This document shows positions 51,894 through 59,228 of a stretch of 64,000 nucleotides of DNA, piece after piece (position 1 is the first letter of the stretch; every line of letters begins with the position of its first letter). The notes beneath the pieces are model-generated. The model did not search any database. It had not been told where the DNA came from and saw only the letters and a program-made list of their open reading frames with translations. Made by a program: the position numbers and the translations under genes. Source of the DNA: DATMER01 sp034667225 (lineage in GTDB: Bacteria; Acidobacteriota; Thermoanaerobaculia; Multivoradales; UBA5704). The stretch is taken from contig JAXDKG010000063.1 in the NCBI GenBank assembly GCA_034667225.1, forward strand, positions 78,853-142,852, written 5' to 3'.

Positions 51894-52478
51894 TCATCTC
51901 TTCCCGGATCTCCGCCTGATGTTCTCGACATCCTCCGCCCTCAAGCCCAGAGACTTGAGCTCGGAGGCGGAGCGGTCGGTGAGCTCCTCCATGCTTCTCA
52001 CCCCGCGAGCGGCCAACTGATTCGCCGCGAAAGGCCGCAGACCCTCTCTTTGAAGGTTCTCGACAGGCGAATCCAGCGGCCGGCCCAAGGCGCGCTCGCA
52101 CCGTCGGAGTCCTGTTTGTCCGAAGCCCGGCATCGAGAGGAACTGCTCGCGGGTGAGCTTGCCGAGGTCGGCCAGCGAGCGGATGCCGGCCCGGTCCAAG
52201 GCGCGCTTGGTCATCGGAAGAATTCCGTGTGCCGCCAGTTCCTCTGTCCGCGAAGGGATGGCGGAGCCGAGCAGCGCCTCGCATTGCGCCAGGGACCTCT
52301 TGCCGAACCCGGAAAGCGTGGTCAGATCCTCGCGGAACTTCCCGGCAAGATCGGCCAGCGTCAGGTTACCCGCCTTGACGAGCGCCTTGGCAGCGGCCGG
52401 CTTAAAACCCTTTTCGAGCCAGTATCGCGCCTCGGGATTTCGTTCGAGGAAGGTCCTGGTGACACTCGGCGATCTCAC
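51894..52478 (-). CDS. Triple RNAP-alpha-CTD-like helix-hairpin-helix repeat protein
   Basis: This encodes 194 residues made almost wholly of three homologous ~50-residue units (about 24-72, 85-131 and 143-191). Each reads G(F/I/L).P...(A/R)L.(K/R)AG...(L)(A/E)DL.....L..(L/M).GFG...L..CE(A/R)(L)LG in the first two; the third diverges (LKSLGLRAEDVENIRRR). This is the pattern of the C-terminal domain of RNA polymerase alpha, which binds UP-element DNA and activators. The protein has no polymerase NTD, so it may bind DNA or compete with RNAP. It overlaps the upstream gene by four bases (ATGA). Confidence 0.8.
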   Translation of the reverse strand: MRSPSVTRTFLERNPEARYWLEKGFKPAAAKALVKAGNLTLADLAGKFREDLTTLSGFGKRSLAQCEALLGSAIPSRTEELAAHGILPMTKRALDRAGIRSLADLGKLTREQFLSMPGFGQTGLRRCERALGRPLDSPVENLQREGLRPFAANQLAARGVRSMEELTDRSASELKSLGLRAEDVENIRRRSGKR

Positions 52479-52840
52479 TTGCCATCTCCCGCCCGTGTTC
52501 TCGTGCCTTTCTGGGTGCGCTCGGCCACGGCTTGCTCGACGGCGTTGAGCTCCACGCTGCTCAAGCTCAGCTTGTGCACTTTGCGCAGGGTCTCCAGATC
52601 GATCGCCCGGAGGTCGGAAGCCACGTTCTCGGCGGCAAGGATGGCCCGCTGAAAGTTCCCGAGCAGATAGGTTTCCTGGGTCAGAGGCCGCTTCCCCTGC
52701 CTGATCTCGGCAACCTCCTCCAGGGTTGGGGCCGGAATAGTCAACTGCGCATCCTGAAGGATCTCCAACGCGGCTTCGAACATCTGGACCACCTGCTCGG
52801 CTGCGTGGATTGCCTCCGAAAAGTCTTGGCTGTCGCTCAC
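52475..52840 (-). CDS. Small helical protein coupled to the alpha-CTD repeat gene
   Basis: About 121 residues from a GTG at 52840 preceded by AAGGAG; a longer open frame to 53011 has no good start signal. It is mostly amphipathic helix: DFSEAIHAAEQVVQMFEAALEILQDA, LEEVAEIRQGKRPLTQETYLLGNFQRAI, RKVHKLSLSSVELNAVEQAVAER. I see no known family. Its stop overlaps the start of the alpha-CTD repeat gene, so the two are translated together and probably form a complex. Confidence 0.68.
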   Translation of the reverse strand: MSDSQDFSEAIHAAEQVVQMFEAALEILQDAQLTIPAPTLEEVAEIRQGKRPLTQETYLLGNFQRAILAAENVASDLRAIDLETLRKVHKLSLSSVELNAVEQAVAERTQKGTRTRAGDGK

Positions 52841-53049
52841 TTCCGCTCCTTGCGAAGGTCGTTCATGTTCCGTGTCTCGCCTTGAATGCAGCTCCGGAAC
52901 AGCAGCGCCGGCGCAGGCAGAGGCGATTATCACGGCTTCGGATCTTCGCAAGAATGGGGATTTAGCTGACCCGGCTAGACTCCATGGGGGGGATTTTTTT
53001 GACCCGGGCAATCCTGCCTAGTCTATCACCCCCCAAGGAGGAGGTTCGG

Positions 53050-53193
53050 ATGTCGATCTTCTTGCTACTCCTGCACCTCGTCATGGCAGGCGCTCGCCTG
53101 GGCTCGGATCCGAATGGGCTCGCCTCCGTTCCGCCCGAGCTCACAGCCGGCGCCGATGCGGATGCTCGGATGGGCTGGGACCCAAACGGGTAG
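53050..53193 (+). CDS. Small secreted peptide precursor with two DPNG motifs
   Basis: 47 residues from an ATG with AAGGAGG just upstream; a TTGACC-type box at 52999-53004 lies at promoter distance. The N-terminus is a hydrophobic export-like stretch (MSIFLLLLHLVMAGA) though it lacks a basic n-region. The rest carries two near-copies of G-x-DPNG, one at residues 18-23 (GSDPNG) and one at the very C-terminus (MGWDPNG). A short C-terminal motif after an export signal is how signalling propeptides look. A hairpin terminator and then a TPR gene follow. I know of no named family. Confidence 0.66.
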   Translation: MSIFLLLLHLVMAGARLGSDPNGLASVPPELTAGADADARMGWDPNG

Positions 53194-53203
53194 GCTGGCC
53201 AAA

Positions 53204-53239
53204 GCGCGGCAGGGCGCATGCACTCCTGCCGCGCACCTT
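53204..53239 (+). terminator. Hairpin with short U-run between peptide and TPR gene
   Basis: A perfect 10-bp stem (GCGCGGCAGG at 53204-53213 with CCTGCCGCGC at 53225-53234) followed by ACCTTTT. It could end the peptide mRNA or act as an attenuator of the downstream TPR gene, which has its own TATACT box at 53245-53250 but no clear -35. Confidence 0.65.
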
Positions 53240-53281
53240 TTGGATATACTTTGACTCTCTTCGAGAAGGAGAGTTCCTGGA

Positions 53282-54610
53282 ATGGGGCACGTTTCGCGTG
53301 GTCAGCTCCTAGCGCTGCTCAGCCGCCACACGACCTGCGGGTTGGATCACGGCGCGACCGTGACTCACGTGGCTGGATGCTCGCGGTGCTGGCCCCTGGC
53401 AGGACGCGCTCTCGAGCAGCTGGAGGCCAAGGGCGCGAGGCTCGCGACGAGCGAGCCTGTGCGAAACCTGATCGGGTTGCTCAAGGACCAGAGGGAGCGA
53501 TCTCTCGCGAATCTGGGCGCGCGAGGGCGCCTTGCCAAGCTGAAGCGCCTCAGCCCCGCCAAGCGCCTGGAGTTGATCAGGACGACGGCGGTATATCGCA
53601 CGATCACGATTGTTGCTCTTTTGCTCCGGGAGACAGGAGATCTTGCAAGATCAGGCCGCGATGAGCCCGAAGAGTATGGTCGGCTGACGTTGGCACTGAT
53701 CGAATTGCTTAGCCCGGAGGTCTGCCACGATCTGCTGAAGAACGACCTGCGAGCCCAAGTCTGGATCGAGCTGGCGAACGGTCGGCGGATCAACGCCGCC
53801 TGGAAAGAGGCGAACCAGGCGCTGAAACTGGCCGAAGGCCTCCTGCGCTCTGGGACTGGAAGCCCGTTGCCAGCGGCTCGGCTTCACTCGATTCGCTCCT
53901 CACTCGCCTCCGATACCGGGCAGGCGGCCGTTGCCGTTCGAGAGGCGGTCATGGCGCAGCAGATCTACCGCGAGATGGAAGATCGTCCGGGTCTCGCAAG
54001 GACGCTGCTCCAAGAGGCGAATGCCCTCGTCGAGCTCGACCCGTCGCGGGCGCTCAGCCTCGCCGAGGAGGGACTCAGCGTAACCGATGAGGTCGAGGTC
54101 CGGCTGCAAATGTTTCTGAAGAGCACTGCCTTGGAGTGCCTCATCGAGCTCGGCAGGACTACAGAAGCGCTAAAGATCCTTGATGAGTGCCGACCCTTGT
54201 ATGAGCAATTCAAGGATGAGGTAAAGGTACAGGTGCGAGTTCATGCCGCCGAAGCGCGCCTCTTGGAAGCTCTTGGAAGATTTCAAGAGGCCGAGCTGCT
54301 GTACCGCGACGTGATGGAAACAGCGCTGGAGGAAGGTTTCGCAAGAGACAGCTTCATCGCCCGGCTGATGCTGTTCAATTTCTATTTCTTGCGCAGCCGA
54401 CTGGATGAAGCGGAAGCCGTCTGCACCGAAGGTGCCCGGGCGCTTCATGAGGCCGGAGCCCACCAGCAGATGCGCGCGGTATGGAACGAACTCAAGATTT
54501 TTACTGAAACTCGCCGAGTGGACTCCGATATCATCAAAGCCGTTCGGCTTTACCACGTGGAGCACTGGAACACGCCGGCTAAACAGCAACCTCTCGGGCG
54601 GCCGAAGTAG
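53282..54610 (+). CDS. TPR-repeat protein with N-terminal anti-sigma-like zinc finger; candidate peptide receptor
   Basis: 442 residues, start supported by AAGGAG ten bases upstream. Residues 15-36 carry H15, C19, H23 and an H29-x3-C33-x2-C36 motif (HVAGCSRC), like zinc-binding anti-sigma domains. The remainder is helical with TPR landmarks: INAAWKEANQALKLAEGLL, AVAVREAVMAQQIYREME, ARTLLQEANALVELDPSRAL, LGRTTEALKILDECRPLYEQ, ALGRFQEAELLYRDVME. There is no helix-turn-helix. TPR superhelices in RRNPP-type sensors bind small exported peptides; here the small peptide gene lies directly upstream. The pairing is an inference from position and fold. Confidence 0.82.
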   Translation: MGHVSRGQLLALLSRHTTCGLDHGATVTHVAGCSRCWPLAGRALEQLEAKGARLATSEPVRNLIGLLKDQRERSLANLGARGRLAKLKRLSPAKRLELIRTTAVYRTITIVALLLRETGDLARSGRDEPEEYGRLTLALIELLSPEVCHDLLKNDLRAQVWIELANGRRINAAWKEANQALKLAEGLLRSGTGSPLPAARLHSIRSSLASDTGQAAVAVREAVMAQQIYREMEDRPGLARTLLQEANALVELDPSRALSLAEEGLSVTDEVEVRLQMFLKSTALECLIELGRTTEALKILDECRPLYEQFKDEVKVQVRVHAAEARLLEALGRFQEAELLYRDVMETALEEGFARDSFIARLMLFNFYFLRSRLDEAEAVCTEGARALHEAGAHQQMRAVWNELKIFTETRRVDSDIIKAVRLYHVEHWNTPAKQQPLGRPK

Positions 54611-55254
54611 GAAATCGACTGGAAGCCCTTCCCGGGCTGAGGCGAGCTGTTCCGGAAGTCAAAGGCGCCGCGCGCCCTTGCTCTACTCCCCACCGCTCCC
54701 CGCATCCATGTTATGGGGCCTTCGCCCTCGCCGCTGCTGCCGCACTACGGCCGCGGCATACCCTCTCCGCCCCCGCCCCCGCCCCCGGCAAAGCCTTTCC
54801 TGGACAGAGCTGAGCTGTGCCGACGGGCGCACGGACGTAGGCCGGGCGAAGCTGAGAACTACCGGCGTGGCGCTACGGCCCCAACTGCCCGTCTGAACGG
54901 GGGAGTGGCCGAGGGGGCGAAGGGCCCCCTTGGCGGGCGGGGGCTCATGATCGGAGCTGCAGGCAAAGAATCGGCCGGCCCTGCTCCGAACGGTTCTCCG
55001 TCCTAATTGACGTCCTCCGGCGTCGGGAGTAGACTTGCTAAGTATATGTATCTGTGAAACTTGAGGCTGAACTGCGTAGGACAAGCAGGCGCCGTATGAC
55101 ACGCGAATGCCGGGTCCTAGTCCAGCGGATGGCGAACGTAGACTCTAACGTTAGCTGACTGGCAATGCGCGAAATGGTCGTCATGCGGGAATTGAAGTTG
55201 TTAAGTGCCGATGGAGCAAATGTAGAATAGCGATATTGCCCACAAGGACACCTG
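54611..55254. other. Intergenic stretch before the Gabija locus
   Basis: No gene is supported. It contains three GCCCCC units in tandem (54769-54786), a 6-bp hairpin (54913-54918 with 54924-54929), and an AT-richer end (about 55020-55254) that leads to the Gabija start with CAAGGACACCTG before the ATG. A -10-like TAGAAT occurs near 55230 without a standard -35. Confidence 0.5.
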
Positions 55255-56322
55255 ATGAAGCTCCGGTCGATATCCCTAAGAAACTTCCGCCTAATTGAGG
55301 ACCAGATCATCAATCTGGAAACCTCGGGTGCCGCGACCATTCTGGTCGGTCCGAACAACAGCGGCAAAACCTCCGTGGCCGAGGCCATCGCGGCCTTCCT
55401 CGACTACACCGGTCGCGGATTCTCCGTCTACGACTTCTCCCTCCGCACTCACGTCCAGTTGACGGCTTTCGAGGCGAGTTGTTTAGTGGACGGCGACATT
55501 CCCGACACGGACGCGCTACCCGACCTGCCCGTGCTGGGCATGGACTTGAGTGTCTCCTATGCCGACACCCCCGCCGACACCAACGTGGCCGTGGCGCTCC
55601 TGATGGACCTCGATGAAATGTCAACAGTGCTGGGGCTGCGGATGGAGCTGACACCCGGCCCTCTGCGGGAGGTCGCGTTGGCCTTTCGCGCTGCCAGGGC
55701 CAAGGACGCGAAGCTCACTTTCCTCGACCATCTGCGAGCCAAACTGTCCTCTACGTACACGCTGCGCTACTCCAAACTTGCGGCCGACGGCGCCACGGCG
55801 CTTATCCCGCGCGACGAAGTACCCAAGCTGCTCGAACGCCTGATCCGCGTCGACTTCCTTCCTGCCCAGCGCCACATGGAAGATCGTGAAAGCACACAGC
55901 AGGCAACTCGCCTATCGCGCCTCCTCAATTCGCACTACGAGCACCGCTACAAGACAAGCCAACCCGATGGGTACGCGGAACTCGAACTGGTCGTCAAAAC
56001 CAACGCCGAGCAGCTGACAGAAAAGTACAAGGAAGCCTTCGCCGAGCTCGAATCGTCGTTGGCAGTTTTCGGCTATGCGGGTACGCCCCAACTCACCATT
56101 CGCGCGGAACTATCGGCAAGTTCCGTGTTCGCGGACAACACCCGCGTCTACTACACATCGGAAGTGGAATCCGTAAATGGCGCCGCGTCCACAACTTACC
56201 TACATCCTGAGCGGTACAACGGCCTGGGCTTCAAGAACCTCATCTACATGGTCCTGCAGCTAAGGCGTTCCGCGACGAGGCCGCCGACACGGAAGGACCG
56301 CGACCGCGCATTCACCTGGTGA
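55255..56322 (+). CDS. gajA: GajA-like OLD-family ATPase/nuclease, N-terminal part (frameshifted)
   Basis: 355 residues in this frame. It begins MKLRSISLRNFRLIEDQII and has Walker A GPNNSGKTS (32-40), as in OLD nucleases, then helical ATPase/dimer regions. The frame ends in an unrelated tail (LRRSATRPPTRKDRDRAFTW) just before Walker B would be expected. One base deleted near 56260-56265 explains it: shifting by one gives LKAFRDEAADTEG directly into VIVEEPEAHLHP of the next feature. Full length would be about 664 residues. It is Gabija-type by partner and order, unusually broken here. Confidence 0.87.
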   Translation: MKLRSISLRNFRLIEDQIINLETSGAATILVGPNNSGKTSVAEAIAAFLDYTGRGFSVYDFSLRTHVQLTAFEASCLVDGDIPDTDALPDLPVLGMDLSVSYADTPADTNVAVALLMDLDEMSTVLGLRMELTPGPLREVALAFRAARAKDAKLTFLDHLRAKLSSTYTLRYSKLAADGATALIPRDEVPKLLERLIRVDFLPAQRHMEDRESTQQATRLSRLLNSHYEHRYKTSQPDGYAELELVVKTNAEQLTEKYKEAFAELESSLAVFGYAGTPQLTIRAELSASSVFADNTRVYYTSEVESVNGAASTTYLHPERYNGLGFKNLIYMVLQLRRSATRPPTRKDRDRAFTW

Positions 56323-57248
56323 TAGTCGAGGAGCCCGAAGCTCACCTGCACCCGCAAATGCAGACCGTCTTCCTTACCAAAGCCGCGACGTTCCTCCAGA
56401 GTTCCGATCCCGAAGGTGCCCAACTCATCGTCACGACGCACTCGTCGCACATCGTCGCAAGCTCCGGATTCAGCCCGGTGCGCTACTTCCGGCGTAGAGG
56501 CTCCCGCGCCGTCGTTAGAGACCTCATGGCCTTCAAGGAGCGCCTGACCAGTAACGACGAGAAGGAAGCGTTCGAGTTTGTCACGCAGTACCTGACGATC
56601 GTCCGCTGTGACCTGTTCTTCTGCGATAAGGCGATCATGGTTGAAGGTGCCGTCGAACGCTTAGTGCTTCCGAAGATGATCCAGCTGGTGGCGGCACCGG
56701 AACTCGACCTCACCCAGTCGTACGTTTCGGTGGTCGAGGTGGGTGGCGCGTACGCCCACGTCTTCAAGGACTTCCTAAAGTCCCTGCAGGTGCCGACCTT
56801 GGTTATCACTGACCTCGACGCGACTGGCGGCGATAGAAAGAAGTGCCGCGTCGCCCAAGGTGTGTCGACGAGCAACGCAACGTTGAAGCAGTGGCTTCCG
56901 AAGAAGGTTCCTTTGGCCGACATCCAAGCGTCGACTGACGCCGAGCGGACCGATGGCATCATCCGGGTCGCTTTCCAGGTACCGGAGGTTGCTGGCGGGC
57001 CATGCGCCCGCAGCTTTGAAGAGGCGTTCTGCTACGCGAATGCCGCCTGGCTTCTCGCCAACAAGGAGAAGCTCCGTGGCACCGCCGACCTTTTCACGCA
57101 AGCCGACGCGGGGGCTCTCGAGGAAGCGGCCTACGACATCGCTTTTCCCAAGGCTGACTTCGCGATCGACCTTATTCTTAACGACGGTTGGAAGACTCCT
57201 AAGTACATAGCGGACGGCCTGGTATGGCTTGCGCGGCAGGTGGCCTGA
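56319..57248 (+). CDS. gajA: GajA-like OLD-family nuclease, C-terminal part with Walker B and TOPRIM
   Basis: 309 residues if started at GTG 56319, which overlaps the previous stop (GTGA). It opens exactly at Walker B (IVEEPEAHLHPQMQ), has the H-loop region VTTHSSHIVASS, and a TOPRIM nuclease domain: conserved Glu in IMVEGAVERLVLP (E109, E113) and the DLDA Asp pair (165-168). Starting a protein in the middle of an ATPase fold is unlikely by design, so this is better read as the second half of a frameshifted gajA, although complementation by two coupled pieces cannot be excluded. Confidence 0.87.
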   Translation: MIVEEPEAHLHPQMQTVFLTKAATFLQSSDPEGAQLIVTTHSSHIVASSGFSPVRYFRRRGSRAVVRDLMAFKERLTSNDEKEAFEFVTQYLTIVRCDLFFCDKAIMVEGAVERLVLPKMIQLVAAPELDLTQSYVSVVEVGGAYAHVFKDFLKSLQVPTLVITDLDATGGDRKKCRVAQGVSTSNATLKQWLPKKVPLADIQASTDAERTDGIIRVAFQVPEVAGGPCARSFEEAFCYANAAWLLANKEKLRGTADLFTQADAGALEEAAYDIAFPKADFAIDLILNDGWKTPKYIADGLVWLARQVA

Positions 57249-58975
57249 TGGCGGAAGCAGAAAAGTCAGTCGACACACGCATCGCCGAGGCTCTCGCGGC
57301 CAGGACCAGCTTTCTACTGGATGCGGGCGCCGGGGCCGGCAAGACGTACTCCCTCGTGCTGGGTATCAAGACGCTCCTCGAGGCCAAGCGGACCGAACTT
57401 CAAAAGTCCGGCCAGCAGATCGCCTGTATCACCTTCACCAACGTCGCCAAAGATCAGATCGCTACGCGGCTCAACTTCGACCCGCTCGTGCGCGTATCGA
57501 CGATCCACGACTTCCTCTGGGAGTTGATCCAGCCACACCAGCGCGCGTTGCGACCCGCCGTTGTCAGGTACAACGCGGAGCTCAAAGACTCGAGCAGACG
57601 CAAGGTCAGCGAGGACCTTGTTCCAATCCTGAGTGACGCGACCATCATCTATTCCGATACTGGCACGAACCTGCGGAAGGGCCGGCTATACCACGACGAC
57701 CTGCTCGGCGTTGCGCGGATCATGTTCGCGGATAATCCGATGCTGGCCCGCCTGTGCGCGTCCCGTTATCCCTACCTCTTCATAGACGAGTATCAAGACA
57801 CCACCCGCCAAGTCATCGACATCATCTTCGTTAGCCTCCTGCCCAGGGTGAAGGAGGGCTTCACCGTCGGCTTCTTCGGCGACAAGATGCAGAACATCTT
57901 CAACGGCTCCGGCAATCCAGGTATCGGTGAGTTGCCGCCGGAGTACGTTGGGCAACTCGTCACCACCGTGAAACCGGACAATCGGCGCTGTCCACTGGCG
58001 GTCATCAATGTCCTCAACAAGATCCGCGACGACATCCAGCAGATACCCGCGCACGACAACATCGCTGGAGAAGCTGTGTTCCTTATCGCTCCCGGAGACG
58101 ACGGTTTAGATCGGGCGCTGGACTTCCTGCGCGGCAAAGGATGGTCGCTGGACCCCTCCGAGACCAAGCTGCTCTTCCTCACCCACCGACTCATCGCCAA
58201 GAAAGCCGGGTATGGCGACCTCGTTGGTGTCTATCGCGAACGGGGCGGATTCTTCGCGGAAGACCTGCTCGGTGGTGATGACCAGACCATCGCGTTCTTC
58301 ATCGAGAAGGTGGAAGCGCTTGCCAACGCATGGAAGCAAGGCAAGCAGGGCGAAGCCATTACGATCCTTCGCAAAGGCGGGCTCGAGTTGGCAAGTGTTG
58401 GCGCCAAGAAGACGCTGCGGGAGGCTATCGACAAACTGGCAGTCCTGCGCACAGACGGTAGCGTCCGCGACGTTCTCGCGCACATTCGGGAGACCCGACT
58501 CTTTCCGCTACTGGACGAGCTCTCGCTCAGGCTCGACAGCCCCGATCGCGATACGTCGAAAATGGATGAGAAAGAGAGAGACCGCGAAAAAACTGACGCC
58601 GTGTTCTACAGGGGCCTCCTTTCACTTCCGTACACGCAGGTGTCGGCCTTCGTTGAGTTCTTCCTCGACCACACACCTTTTGCTACCAAACACGGCGTGA
58701 AGGGCGCCGAGTATCAGGACGTTCTTGTCATCCTAGATGATGCGGGTGCGAACTGGACAATGTACTCTTTCGACAAGTACCTGAGTGGAGCGGAGTTGCC
58801 TACGGTGCCGCGCTGGAAACGGACGCGCAACCTCTTTTACGTTGCGTGCTCCCGCGCAAGGCGGCGGCTCGCTGTGATCGATCTCGGGCAACGGGACCCG
58901 GCCAAGGAGAGCAGGGTCGCGGACTTATTTGGCGCGGACAAGGTTGTGGCGCTCCCGGCGTTGGAGCGGAACTAG
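57248..58975 (+). CDS. gajB: GajB-like UvrD/Rep-family helicase
   Basis: 575 residues, somewhat longer than the first described GajB proteins (about 500). ATG 57248 overlaps the gajA stop by one base (TGATG). Motif I is GAGAGKT (27-33), Ia ITFTNVAKDQIATRL, motif II LFIDEYQDTTRQ, motif III-like GFFGDKMQNIF, motif IV-like FLTHRLIA, and the C-terminal NLFYVACSRARRRLAV is motif VI. It should sense nucleotide-depleted or terminal DNA with GajA in anti-phage defence. The locus is less GC-rich than the core genes, consistent with acquisition. Confidence 0.92.
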   Translation: MAEAEKSVDTRIAEALAARTSFLLDAGAGAGKTYSLVLGIKTLLEAKRTELQKSGQQIACITFTNVAKDQIATRLNFDPLVRVSTIHDFLWELIQPHQRALRPAVVRYNAELKDSSRRKVSEDLVPILSDATIIYSDTGTNLRKGRLYHDDLLGVARIMFADNPMLARLCASRYPYLFIDEYQDTTRQVIDIIFVSLLPRVKEGFTVGFFGDKMQNIFNGSGNPGIGELPPEYVGQLVTTVKPDNRRCPLAVINVLNKIRDDIQQIPAHDNIAGEAVFLIAPGDDGLDRALDFLRGKGWSLDPSETKLLFLTHRLIAKKAGYGDLVGVYRERGGFFAEDLLGGDDQTIAFFIEKVEALANAWKQGKQGEAITILRKGGLELASVGAKKTLREAIDKLAVLRTDGSVRDVLAHIRETRLFPLLDELSLRLDSPDRDTSKMDEKERDREKTDAVFYRGLLSLPYTQVSAFVEFFLDHTPFATKHGVKGAEYQDVLVILDDAGANWTMYSFDKYLSGAELPTVPRWKRTRNLFYVACSRARRRLAVIDLGQRDPAKESRVADLFGADKVVALPALERN

Positions 58976-59044
58976 AACTAGAACTAGATAGGTTCCCAGA
59001 ATAGGTGTCTGGCGAGTGTTGAAGCTCGCGGAATAGGTGTCTGG
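58970..59044. repeat. Short direct repeats after the Gabija locus
   Basis: Three GAACTA hexamers run across the gajB stop (58970-58987). Soon after, GAATAGGTGTCTGG occurs twice (58999-59012 and 59031-59044). They mark the right edge of the accessory stretch; no transposase is nearby. Confidence 0.6.
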
Positions 59045-59228
59045 TCTCCTCGCTGGTAGGCAGGGGTAACCTCCCGCATCCGGGCCTCAAAGTCGGCGAT
59101 GGCGGCCTCGGCCAGGCGGACCGCCTCGGAGATTGGATCGGGGGGCATAGGGAGATTGCATGGCGTGCCGGGCACCTTAGCAGCCGGAATTCTTCGGCTG
59201 ACACCCTGTTCGGCAGTGCCGTATAGCG

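Noticed and set aside
56250..56322. Programmed -1 frameshift in gajA
   Set aside because: The required shift has no X-XXY-YYZ slippery heptamer or downstream structure in sight; a one-base deletion is simpler, though not proven.
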